A stretch of DNA of 64,000 nucleotides, from positions 17,114,501 to 17,178,500 of the forward strand of contig NC_068561.1 of assembly GCF_022201045.2 (NCBI RefSeq). Direction: 5' to 3'. Under the pieces are notes generated by a model, which was given only the letters and a program-made list of their open reading frames with translations, had not been told where the DNA came from and did not search any database. This DNA comes from Citrus sinensis (Eukaryota > Streptophyta > Magnoliopsida > Sapindales > Rutaceae). This document shows, piece by piece, positions 1 to 11,100 of the stretch (within the stretch, counting starts at the first letter, position 1; each line of letters opens with the position of its first letter). A program made the translations under genes and the position numbers.

Positions 1-1324
1 CCTTGACCTACATTCCAACCAGCTCCAAGGAAACATCCCTCACCCACCACGAAATGCAGTCCTTGTAGATTACTCCAACAACAGTTTTACTTCTTCCATC
101 CCAGGTGACATTGGTAATTCCATGAACTTCACCATCTTTTTTTCCCTTTCAAGCAATTCCATCACAGGAGTCATCCCTGAAACTATTTGCAGAGCAAAAT
201 ATCTATTAGTTCTTGACCTCTCAAATAACAAGTTGAGTGGGAAAATGCCAACATGTTTGATCAAAATGAGTGACATTCTTGGTGTTCTAAATTTGAGGGG
301 AAACAGCCTTAGTGGCACTCTATCTGTTACATTTCCAGGAAATTGTGGATTAAAAACACTTGATCTCAACGGAAATCAACTAGGTGGCACAGTTCCAAAA
401 TCCTTGGCCAATTGCAGAAAGTTGGAGGTTCTAGACCTCGGGAATAACAAGATCAGAGATACCTTTCCATGCTGGCTAAAGAATATCTCAAGTTTGCGCG
501 TCCTAGTTTTGCGATCGAACAGCTTTTATGGGAGTATTACTTGTCGAGAGAACGATGACTCCTGGCCAATGCTTCAAATTGTTGACATAGCTTCGAACAA
601 CTTTGGCGGAAGAGTCCCCCAGAAATGCATAACTTCCTGGAAGGCAATGATGTCTGATGAAGATGAAGCACAATCAAACTTCAAAGACGTCCATTTTGAG
701 CTCCTGACTGATATTTTCTATCAGGATGTAGTGACAGTTACCTGGAAAGGTCGAGAGATGGAATTAGTGAAGATCCTAAGTATATTCACATCCATTGACT
801 TTTCTAGGAACAATTTTGACGGGCCAATACCAGAAAAGATAGGACGACTCAAATCGCTTTATGGTCTGAACTTTTCGCAAAATGCTTTCGGAGGCCCCAT
901 CCCATCAACTATTGGAAACTTGCAACAGCTTGAGTCTTTGGATCTCTCAATGAACCACCTGAGTGACCAGATCCCCATACAGCTTGCAAACCTAACTTTT
1001 CTTTCTGTTCTGAATCTCTCACACAATAACTTAGAAGGAAATATTCCAGTAAGTACTCAACTCCAATCATTTTCACCGACTTCTTTTGAAGGCAATGAAG
1101 GATTATGCGGTGCTCCGTTAAATGTTTGCCCACCAAATTCCAGCAAGGCACTTCCTTCAGCACCAGCTTCAACAGATGAAATCGATTGGTTTTTCATAGT
1201 GATGGCAATTGGATTTGCGGTAGGCTTTGGATCAGTTGTTGCACCTCTAATGTTTTCCAGGAGAGTAAACAAATGGTACAACAATCTCATCAACAGATTT
1301 ATCAACTGTCGTTTCTGCGTGTGA
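1..1324 (+). CDS. LRR receptor-like protein (Ve/Cf type), 3' part, cut by window edge
   Basis: The reading frame is open from base 2 to the stop at 1322-1324, so about 440 C-terminal residues are visible and the 5' part lies outside the window. LRR units of the plant extracellular type (LxxLxxLDLSxNxLxGxIP) run through most of it. They are broken by an island domain (about nt 545-790), then a Cys-containing C-cap (EGLCGAPLNVC), a short acidic juxtamembrane region and one hydrophobic segment at about nt 1185-1255. The cytoplasmic tail is only about 25 residues and there is no kinase. Such proteins sit in the plasma membrane and need partner kinases (the SOBIR1/BAK1 type is known for this family) to signal in immunity. 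It is nearly collinear with the 3' part of the complete paralogue at 8197-11655, but its tail is much shorter. The ligand is unknown. Confidence 0.93.
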   Translation, partial: LDLHSNQLQGNIPHPPRNAVLVDYSNNSFTSSIPGDIGNSMNFTIFFSLSSNSITGVIPETICRAKYLLVLDLSNNKLSGKMPTCLIKMSDILGVLNLRGNSLSGTLSVTFPGNCGLKTLDLNGNQLGGTVPKSLANCRKLEVLDLGNNKIRDTFPCWLKNISSLRVLVLRSNSFYGSITCRENDDSWPMLQIVDIASNNFGGRVPQKCITSWKAMMSDEDEAQSNFKDVHFELLTDIFYQDVVTVTWKGREMELVKILSIFTSIDFSRNNFDGPIPEKIGRLKSLYGLNFSQNAFGGPIPSTIGNLQQLESLDLSMNHLSDQIPIQLANLTFLSVLNLSHNNLEGNIPVSTQLQSFSPTSFEGNEGLCGAPLNVCPPNSSKALPSAPASTDEIDWFFIVMAIGFAVGFGSVVAPLMFSRRVNKWYNNLINRFINCRFCV

Positions 1325-2457
1325 AATAATTTATCTTGATTTTAACAATGTTAACAAGAAATTTCAAGGAAGAGGATATATTATTTGGACAATCTTTACC
1401 TCCAATTCGAGTACTCCAAACCAGATGCAGGCCATTAATTCATATATGGACTTGCGTGCATATGAAGTCTTTAAAAGGACTTTTATGTCTTCCCATCTTA
1501 TTGTCAAACAAATGAAGTCTTCGGGGTAGTACTTTCGATATGGACATGTTACCAAAAGCCCTCAATTTTCTTCTCCAATTGCCTTCTTCTTTACGCTGCG
1601 CGACAGGATTAACTGGGCGTGGGAGTTGGGACACATATTTAATTCTACAGGTATTGACAATCCTTCAATATCCTTCTAAAACTCCATTTTTGAATTAATT
1701 AATTAGTCATTGACGAAAATCACATAAATGGACAAGTTTTAACTAAAACCTACTCGTACTTCTTACTGGAATTCTTTTCATCCGCACAATGTTCGGCTTC
1801 CCATCCACATAAATCGTGAACACCATTCTCTGCTTTAAGATTTCTTGTGATAAGTTCTAAATAATGTAAAACAATAGCAAAATTTATGAATATATGGGCT
1901 GGCGTGCAGGAGAATCGTAATATAATGAGAATAGCTGTCATTGTAGACTTGTAGTTGTCCTTTTATGCAAATATGATTAAAGATTGAAGTAGAAATGCAC
2001 AAATGGTGTTGTTTTTGTTGAAAAAATAGCATATCATGCTATTTTGAGGGCTTTTGAGTGGGTCACACTTAGCAAAAGTGGGAAATCTTGTGAGATTCGG
2101 ATTCTACTCCGTTAATATTTCAAAAGTATATGTTTATTTTCTCAAAATGGTGCTTGGGTGAATGAGAAATTGTCTCTCAAATTTCACCTTTGAAGTTGGA
2201 AATTTGAAAGGAAATGAGGTTTATCCCACATGAGAAAAAGAAGCATAGGGATTAGTATTTATATATAAACACTTAACCATATATAAACAAGAATTTTAAG
2301 GATAAAAGCTCTCTCTACACGCGCATGCGCAGGGGGGTGCGAATCCCTGATTAATTTGATTAAACTCATGTGCATCCGCACGTCCTGCGTACGTGAATGT
2401 CAGCCCAAAATACCCAAGCTTGCATGGCATGATTTTAATTCCAAAATTCAATTCTTG

Positions 2458-2555
2458 TGCTGCTGTTACCTACCCACATGAGTATAAAAAGGCACATTCC
2501 CTCTTCTGCTGCTGTTACCTACCCACATGAGTATAAAAAGGCATCTTCCCTTTTC
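2458..2555 (+). promoter_or_regulatory. Tandemly duplicated 49-bp segment carrying two TATA boxes
   Basis: A unit starting tgctgctgttacc occurs at 2458 and again at 2507. Each copy contains gtataaaaaggca, so TATAAAAA lies at 2483-2490 and 2532-2539. About 100 bp downstream, a gtaaatt donor-like site and a cctgcag acceptor-like site (near 2640 and 2697) could bound a small intron. No convincing protein follows. It looks like the promoter and leader of a non-coding or decayed transcription unit. Confidence 0.45.
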
Positions 2556-2886
2556 TGTTTTTGCGCACACAGAGCACTCGCAATTTTCTTTCGTCTGTTT
2601 TTCAATTGTCATTTTCAATTGCTGTTTGCGTTGCTACGGTAAATTCACCTACTGGTTTTATTTGTTTAACTCACTGTGTTTGTTTGTTTCCTGCAGTTTT
2701 ATAAAAATTTTGGAGTTGGTGGCAATAGCAGAAAGCATAATTTGGAGTATCTACATTAGAAGCAGGCCAATGATATAAAGTTAATTTGCCTCAGAAATAG
2801 AGACAGACGTCTAAAATATTACCAAAAAGTTCTTTAAATGAGATTTTATTATTTATTTGAAAACTCACGTCAACTATCATTTTAAA

Positions 2887-3088
2887 GAGTAATAATACAG
2901 CCACAAACTCTTGTACAAACTTATTTTGTACAAACTGACGTGGCATTAATTCATTGGTTGAATGAAAATATAAATTAATAAAAATAAATCATGTGGGCCA
3001 AGTGATATTTAATTCAACCAATCTTATCATGCCACATCAGTTTGTACAAAATAAGTTTGTACAAGAGTTTGTGGCTGTATCATTACTC
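2887..3088. mobile_element. Mutator-type MITE, 202 bp, with 9-bp target duplication
   Basis: This is a palindromic element whose arms begin gagtaatratacagccacaa and extend about 75 bp. The direct repeat cattttaaa flanks it on both sides (2878-2886 and 3089-3097). A 9-bp duplication with long inverted repeats is typical of Mutator-like MITEs. It has no coding capacity. A decayed copy of the same length lies at 25625-25826. Confidence 0.85.
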
Positions 3089-3097
3089 CATTTTAAA

Positions 3098-3711
3098 ACC
3101 CATTTTAGAATTATACTTCTTCTAATACTGAAAAGTAACGACACCCTTTCTTTCTAAACTATCTATTTTTTTTCTATAGTTTTTAGCTGTTTTTTCACTC
3201 TAAAAATTCTTCTAAAAAAAATAAATTAAAATCTTCTTACCTCACCCTTCACATAAATAACTTTAGGGGTGATATATTTTTAAAGAATTGTTATCCTTAT
3301 TTTTTTCTTCAAACTTTCTCTCTCTACAGACCTAAAAAACAATAGCTTCCCAAAAATTATAAAAATTAATCAAAAAAATAAAGAAAAAGAGAAATGCGTT
3401 ATTTTAAATTTTCGTAAACCGATTGAATAGTTAGAGTCAAAAATTGAAAAAAAATTAACAAAATAGATTAATAATAAATATGAAGAGTTTGCATTTTGCA
3501 GCAATAGAGAGAAAAAAAATGGTATACCTGTGTAAGTAAAAGAGATGGGAGAAAATATAGATTGTTCATTACAATTTTTGTGTGTTTATCCTCGAATGTA
3601 ATTTTAATGGAAGAGAATTTTTATCATTATATTAACAAGGTGTTAAAAGCACCACTATCATAAAACAGAAATATAGCTTGAAATTTTTCCGGATAAGCTA
3701 AACATGAAAAG
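3098..3711. other. AT-rich intergenic DNA, no gene seen
   Basis: Poly-A and poly-T runs and no long reading frame. I see no recognisable element. Confidence 0.5.
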
Positions 3712-4065
3712 TCTTGAGAAAAGAAGCAAATTGATTGGGTATTCCTGCAGTGTTCACCGAAATTTTGGCCAGATTCCATCTTCTAACGCCTCTAATTTTA
3801 GAAATGGGTCTTCAATAGGTTGTTTTCTAACTCTTGAGGAGAGTACCAAAACCAGTGGCTATTGCTGCAATGTTTGCCAAAAGTCTGACCAAATTCTGGC
3901 ATCGAAGACCTCTAATTTGCTTTAGAATTGGGTCTACAATATGTTGTTTCGAAACTCTTGATAAGAGGAGCAAACACAAATGGCTACTGCCATAATATCT
4001 GTCGAATTTTTGCCAAATTCCATCCTTAATTTAAGTCCTCCAATTCACTTTTGAAGTGCTTTTTC
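3712..4065. repeat. Three degenerate tandem copies of a ~120-bp unit
   Basis: The unit begins at 3712, 3832 and 3956, each with tcttga. The shared order is an A/G-rich start, a tgctgcaatgtttgcc-like block, a gaccaaattctg-like block, cctctaattt, and gggtcttcaatatgttgttt. The copies are clearly diverged. The short reading frame over the first two copies (73 codons) changes register with the repeat and resembles no known protein, so I do not call it a gene. Confidence 0.6.
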
Positions 4066-5123
4066 TTTTTTCTTTCTTGCACAAAAAAAAAAAATCCTTG
4101 ATTTCAAAGTTTTTATCCTTTAATAAAAACACTCAGAATAAGCTGTTTCTTTGTCTTTAATACTTTGGGTGGTATTTATATTCTACTAATGAAACCTAAA
4201 TTTACTAACAAGCGCGTATATCAATTGACATGAGGTTGTTTTAAGTTAACTAAGGTTCTCGATTCGAGACTTGAGAATATAACTGCGTTAAATATTTGTT
4301 GGGAGAGCTTTGTTGCCCTAGTGGTCCTACTCGGCTTAAATGCTCTAGTGTTCCTACTCAACTCGAATTTAAATTAGTCGGGATCTAATCTAATTTTTAG
4401 ATACTGAATGGTTTAATATAATAAAAAAAACTAAATTTTGCTTATTTCAAACAATCTAAATTAGTGATATAAGGTGTAATTTGAGCAATAATCTCATGTA
4501 ATGAAAAGAAACAATACAATCTAGATTAAATGAGAAAGATTAGAATTCGGTAAAATGATTTGAGCTCCTAGTTTGCCATTTGGTATAATTTATAAACCCA
4601 CTTGTTTGTCGTGTAGCGAAATGATCGTCAGATAATATCTAATCAACGAGGTGACATACAACACTAACTAGCTTGGAGTATCTTGTCAAACCCTTCGCCT
4701 ATCAATTAATAAACTGAAATTTTCTTTTATGCATCTTGATGTTTACACTCTAGTAACTAGTGTGAGCTCAAAATAATTAATTATCACAATCAAAATATAA
4801 TGGAAAAAAAAAGAGCAAATAATGCTGAGAATGCATGGATCAACTTTGAAGTAGCATCAATATTTTTTTATAATAGAGATCATAGCATAGGCTCCCGCGC
4901 CACCAAAAATAAATAAATAAATGAAACGTCTAAAGTTTGTGCATTAGTAGTATTAATTGCACTCTGCGAACTGTGGCAGACAAGTGGGACTTCCACCAAG
5001 GTCCATTGTCTTCCCCATTGCATTTGCATCCCCTTTCTCTTTTCGGCTGCCAAAATTTCACAATATGGGAAATGGGACTTTGAACTTCATAGATTCTTTA
5101 GTTGACCCAACAGACTATTTTTA
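4066..5123. other. Intergenic, no gene seen
   Basis: AT-rich sequence. A stretch near 4205-4300 with a ggttctcgattcgagact block resembles the B-box part of a tRNA-derived SINE, but the ends cannot be set. Confidence 0.4.
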
Positions 5124-5998
5124 TGCTGCGTTTACTTTTTAGATTGGAGCGGGAATTTTGAGGAGTGGGAATTCTTGGATTAGGAGTGTGAAGTGGAAGT
5201 GGGAGTAGATTGTTTACTTACACTAGAATGGAAGCATGAAATAGAGATCAGAATCCAATTTATGTGTTTACTTTGTCTTGGATTGGGAGTAAATAGTTTC
5301 AAATTATAATTTTATCCTTATTTAAAGAATTATAGTTTTTAATTACAAAACTAATAAAAAATATATTTAATGAATAATATTTATTTTATTATATTTGTAA
5401 ATTTATTATAATTATTAATATTCTTAATTATGAACAATAAATTATTAATTTTAAGATAAAATGAAACCTTATTTTATTTTATTTAATATAATTATATTAA
5501 ATTTATTATTATATAAAATAATAATATAATATTATTTAGTACAAAATTAATATTTTCTTAGAATAAACTATTTATTATTATTAATATTAAATAAATATAG
5601 TACTATTATTTTTAAAATAAATATAATAATATTATATTTATTAATTCTATATTAATATAATAATATTATTTTAAAATAATTTTAACTTAGAATCAATGTA
5701 AATTATTATTTAGTTAAATATAATATTATTATTCAAATAAATATTATTTATTTTATTTTATTAATTATAAAATATTAAATTAAATTAAAAATGAAAGGGT
5801 AAAAAGGGGAGAGGTGGGAGTGGATTTCCACTCCCACTCCCCACTCCAAAAATGAGTAGGGCCCACGGAGTGGGATTCCCCAATCCGTGGTCATTTTAAG
5901 CAAGTAAACGCTGGAGTGAGAGGAATTCACACTCCTCACTCCCACTCCGACAAGTACCTTAGTTGTAATCCCACTCATAAAAACTAAAAAGTGAGTGC
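5124..5998. mobile_element. Probable non-autonomous DNA transposon (MITE-like), ends approximate
   Basis: The left end reads gctgcgtttactttttag and the right part holds the inverted counterparts caagtaaacgctg (5901-5913) and ctaaaaagtgagtgc (about 5984-5998). Subterminal blocks rich in gagtggga/tcccactc occur at both ends, around an AT core (5290-5790) that is almost entirely A and T. No transposase frame is present. I could not identify a target duplication, so family and exact limits are uncertain. Confidence 0.5.
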
Positions 5999-6471
5999 TA
6001 ATGTTGATAACACAGTAATTAGATTCGCAGGTAAAGAGTTCGGCTGTCCAATGTTACGGCCTTCTTTTGGTTTTATTTTAAAAAAAAAATTAGAAATAAA
6101 AATTCATAATATAATCCAGGCATAAGTTGCGTACGAGTTATTTAATTGTGTTGCTTACGAGTCGAGTCAGGTCAAGTCCGCTGGGTCAGTGGCAAAATTA
6201 TTTTTCTACCTAATGCTAATGGGCAGATAGAAACCGGAGAAGACGTTGGCGCAAATAATTCAGTAGGTCCACTGAAAACTAGGGTACGTGGGGCCTGTCT
6301 CAAGGAAAATTAGTCATCGGCATGTTTAGGTTGGTTTTATCTGTAATTAAATGGCGATTAATTATGCCATTTAATCGGTGATCAGGCTTTGTACATTCAT
6401 TCCCAGCCAGCCGTTCAATCAAGTTTCTGTATAAATCTAATTATGGCAACGCATAATATGAAGGATCCTTT
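5999..6471. other. Intergenic, no gene seen
   Basis: Mixed-composition DNA without a coding frame or repeat that I can recognise. Confidence 0.4.
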
Positions 6472-6606
6472 TAAGTTACATGCATGTACCTTACAACCCT
6501 CTCACATGAATAGTGAGTGGACCCACATCATTCACTATTTATGTGAATGATGTGGGTCCACTCACTATTCATGTGAGAGGGTTATAAGGTACATGCATGT
6601 AACTTA
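6472..6606. repeat. Near-perfect 64-bp-arm hairpin (foldback MITE-like)
   Basis: The left arm 6472-6535 and right arm 6543-6606 are reverse complements with a single mismatch, separated by a 7-base loop (tatttat). The termini are taagttac and gtaactta. The near identity of the arms implies a young or constrained element. A transcript through it would fold into a 64-bp duplex. No clear target duplication is visible. Confidence 0.85.
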
Positions 6607-8139
6607 GCATTAACCTAATATGAAAGTAGCAACACAATACTCAACGAATTACGCCAACGAAGAAACCCCTGTGCGAGGAAGCAGAGAAAAGGGTGTGTTT
6701 CTTATTCATCATAAAAAAAAAAGGTCAATGTTATAAAGCAATTACATTTATGAGTATTTGAAAAGTAGTAAAGGCTAACTTCAATTAGAATGGAAGCTAG
6801 CAATCACTGACAATCTTCCAATTACTTCGTTATATTTGACAAGTCAATCTGATTTGCGTTCATCAGGTTCTTTTTGCTAAAAATGGCTTCAAAAGATCTA
6901 TGAATTATGAAAGTTTACATGGATTTTTTCATTTAACCAAAAAAAAATTATAATAATAAATGACAAAAAAAATATTTTTGATGAACCTTACTTCCAATTT
7001 TTTTTTAAGAAGCATGGAATCAGGTGTGTGCTTTTCAATTTTCACACACAACAGCTTATGTACTGTTTTTGAACTTTAAAAAAGAAATAGTTAGTTATTT
7101 ATTTATGTATAGAATGTCAAACACGTTTTCACTTCCTTTTGATTTTAGAAGAATGCCTTCTAATTAAATCTACAACGCATCAAATTCAACGTCTTTTGAA
7201 TTTTAAAAGCACCATTTGAAAATGTAAAAAAAGGGGGGATGCAACGTAAATTTTTACAAAATTTGGCGGCACAGTGACTGGTGTAATTATGAAACTCGAA
7301 TTTATTATTATTTAACCCAAAAACAAAAAACAAAAACAAAAAAATAAAGACCTCGTCAATGTTCACTGTTTTTCAAGGTCCACGATGGCAGGCTCAATGC
7401 TTTCACACCAATTCTAAAATTGTTTCTTTGATCCCGGCGTTCACCGTTCAAATTTTCTCACTCTAGTAACGCAGAGGTGCCCACATTCACAAAGATTTGT
7501 TATCATTCAGTAATCAGTAGTATGCCCCATTAAAAAATTGACAATACCATGTGTTCCATGTGGACACAACCTCACGATTAATGCACAACGTTACCATCGG
7601 TAAAATTTCGTAAGCATTTTTTTTTTAATTCTTACAATTTAACTATTATTTTAAAAACCTACTGCCGCTGACAATTAGCAAGAAATCTACCCTTAATCCA
7701 CATTTTAAACAAACTCAGACTCATGCACTGCCGCTGACAGACATAGCTCCTTTTTATTATAATCATTAATCAACCGGTAACTACATATTGACAAATTGGC
7801 AGAGGTAGGTTTGATTTTTCTTGGTAAACAAAGAAGTTCAGATTAGTGCTCCATCATCATATTAAAAAAATAAAGAATTTATGGAAATACAGCTAAGAAT
7901 CAATAAGATATGAACAACACGTTGTCTTACTTTGACGGCTTTTATTTTGCTGACCGTTCAATTTTCTCCTGTACTGCAATCTGCCTCTGCCTCCCTAATT
8001 CTGTACTTTCGGGTTGCCGTCCCGTTGGAAACTTGAGGCAAGTTTTTGGGCGGCCTTAAGTTAGAATCTACAAGCAACAAATGGTTAATGGTTATGTTCG
8101 TGTATCTGCATCCCCCTCCTGAAGAAGTGGTGGCCACGG
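6607..8139. other. Intergenic, upstream of the complete RLP gene
   Basis: AT-rich, without a coding frame. It should hold the promoter of the receptor-like protein gene that starts at 8197, but I see no convincing TATA box in the last 150 bp. Confidence 0.4.
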
Positions 8140-8196
8140 ATGTTGTTTTCTCCTTTTAAGTTTCAGTTATATGGGTGTTTTCAGTCACTGATTCCG

Positions 8197-11100
8197 ATGA
8201 GAATTCTACTACTGTCATGGCTTTTCTTGATACCCTTCTTGGCGACTGCCTTCGGCATCGATGTGGTTTTGGTTTCTGGCCAGTGTCAGAGCGATCAGCA
8301 GTTGTTGTTACTCCAAACGAAGAACAGTCTTGTGTTCCATTCTTCTTTATCAGTAAATCTGGTGGAGTGGAGACAAGGAACAGATTGTTGTGATTGGGGC
8401 GGTGTAGATTGTGATGGAGATGGTCGTGTCATTGGTCTTGACTTGAGCAACGAATCAATCTCCGGTGGAATTGAGAATGCTACTGGTCTTTTCAGCCTTC
8501 AGCATCTTCGGAGACTGAATTTGGCTTACAATAGCTTCAATGGAAGTCAAATCCCGTCCAGGTTAGCCAGCCTTACAAATCTGACTTATCTGAATCTCTC
8601 CAATGCTGGCTTCGTGGGGCAGATTCCAATTCAGGTTTCAAGGATGACAAGGTTGGTTACTCTTGATTTGTCAAGTCTGTACCGCTTCAGAGCTCCCATG
8701 AAACTTGAGAACCCGAATTTAAGTAGGCTCCTTCAGAACCTCACAGAGCTCAGAGAACTGTCTCTTGATGGTGTAAATATATCAGCTCCTGGAATTGAAT
8801 GGTGTCAGGCTCTATCATCTTTGGTGCCTAAACTGCGTGTTTTGAGCTTGTCCAGCTGTTATCTTTCGGGCCCTATCCATCCCTCCCTCGCAAAACTTCA
8901 GTCACTCTCAGTGATTCGTTTGGATCAGAATGATCTGTTGTCTCCAGTTCCAGGGTTTTTGGCTGATTTCTTTAATTTGACGTCTTTGCGCCTCAGTAGT
9001 AGTGGGTTGAACGGGACATTCCCAGAAAAGATATTACAGGTACACACACTCGAGGCGCTTGACTTATCAGGCAACAGTTTACTTCAGGGCTCTTTGCCTG
9101 ATTTTCCCAAGAATAGCTCTCTTCGAACCCTGATGCTCAGTAACACGAACTTCTCAGGTGTACTACCAGATTCCATAGGCAACCTTAAAAATTTGTCGAG
9201 ATTAGATCTTGCACTTTGCTACTTCAGTGGATCAATTCCCACCTCATTGGCCGATCTCACCCAACTAGTTTATCTGGACCTATCATTTAACCAATTTGTT
9301 GGTCCAATCCCATCTCTACATATGTCCAAAAATCTCACCCATCTAGACCTCTCGTACAACGCTCTGCCCGGTGCGATCTCATCCACAGACTGGGAACATC
9401 TCTCCAATCTTGTTTATGTTGACTTGAGTTACAATTCACTCAATGGAAGCATCCCAGGATCTCTGTTTTCACTTCCAATACTGCAGCAGCTTCATCTTGC
9501 CAACAACAAATTTGGTGGACTAATTCCCAAATTTTCAAATGCATCCTCCTCTGCACTTGATACGATTGATTTAAGCAGCAACAGATTAGAAGGGCCTATT
9601 CCCATGTCCATCTTTGAACTCAAAAATCTTAAAATCCTTATTCTTTCTTCTAACAAGCTCAATGGCACTGTACAGGTAGATGCAATTCAGATGCTTCGCA
9701 ATCTTACCAGACTCGAGCTTTCATACAACAACTTGACAGTGAATGCCAGTAGTGATTCTTCCTTCCCCTCACATGTTAGCAAACTGAGATTGGCTTCTTG
9801 CAAAATGAAGGTGATTCCTAATCTTAAAAGTCAATCAAAACTATTTAACTTGGACCTTTCAGACAATCAAATTTCAGGGGAAATACCAAATTGGGTTTGG
9901 GAAATTGGTAATGGTGGTCTAGAATATCTAAATCTGTCACACAATCTGCTGAGCAGTCTGCAACGACCTTTTAGTATTTCTGATCTCAGTCTCATAACTG
10001 TCCTTGACCTACGTTCCAACCAGCTCCAAGGAAACGTACCTTACCCACCACCATCCGCAGTTCTTGTAGATTACTCCAACAATAATTTTACTTCTTCCAT
10101 CCCAGACGACATTGGTACTTCCATGAACTTCACCATCTTTTTTTCCCTTTCAAACAATTACATCACAGGAGTCATCCCTGAAACTCTTTGCAGAGCAAAA
10201 AATCTATTAGTTCTTGACCTGTCAAAGAACAAGTTGGGTGGGAAAATGCCAACATGTTTGATCGAAATGAGTGAGATTCTTGGTGTTCTAAATTTGCGGG
10301 GAAACAGACTTAGTGGCACTTTATCTGTTACATTTCCGGGAAATTGTGCATTACAAACTCTTGATCTCAATGGAAATCAACTGGGTGGGAAGGTTCCAAA
10401 ATCCTTGGCCAGTTGCACAAAGTTGGAGGTTCTAGACCTCGGCAATAACAAGATCAATGATACCTTTCCATGCTGGCTAAAGAATATCTCAAGTTTGCGT
10501 GTCCTAGTTTTGCGATCAAACAGCTTTTACGGGAATATTACTTGTCGAGAGAATGACAAATCCTGGCCCAAGCTTCAAATTGTCGACTTAGCTTCAAACA
10601 ACTTTGGTGGAAGAGTCCCCCAGAAATGCATAACCACCTGGAAGGCAATGATGTCTGATGAAGATGAAGCACAATCAAACTTCAAACACCTCCATTTTGA
10701 GTTCCTGCGGTTAGATAATAGGTACTATCAGGATGTAGTGACAGTCACCAGCAAAGGTCTAGAGATGGAATTAGTGAAGATCCTAAGTATATTCACGTCC
10801 ATTGACTTTTCTAGGAACAATTTTGACGGGCCAATACCAGAAGAGATAGGAAGATTCAAATCGCTTTATGGTCTGAACTTGTCACAAAATGCTTTGACAG
10901 GCCCCATCCCATCAGCAATTGGAAACTTGCAACAGCTTGAGTCTTTGGATCTCTCAATGAACCACCTGAGTGGGCAGATCCCCATACAGCTTGCAAACCT
11001 AACTTTTCTTTCTTTTCTGAATCTCTCACACAATAACTTAGTGGGAAAGATTCCAGTAAGCACTCAACTCCAATCATTTTCACCGACTTCTTTTGAAGGC

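Noticed and set aside
2060-2300. LTR-like look (cccacatgagaaaaag followed by tatataaac)
   Set aside because: No matching second end, primer site or coding domain was seen. The resemblance is too weak to annotate.
3704-3925. 73-codon Ser/Cys-containing frame
   Set aside because: It is a reading of the 120-bp tandem repeat. The copies do not keep the same frame, so selection on a protein is not shown.
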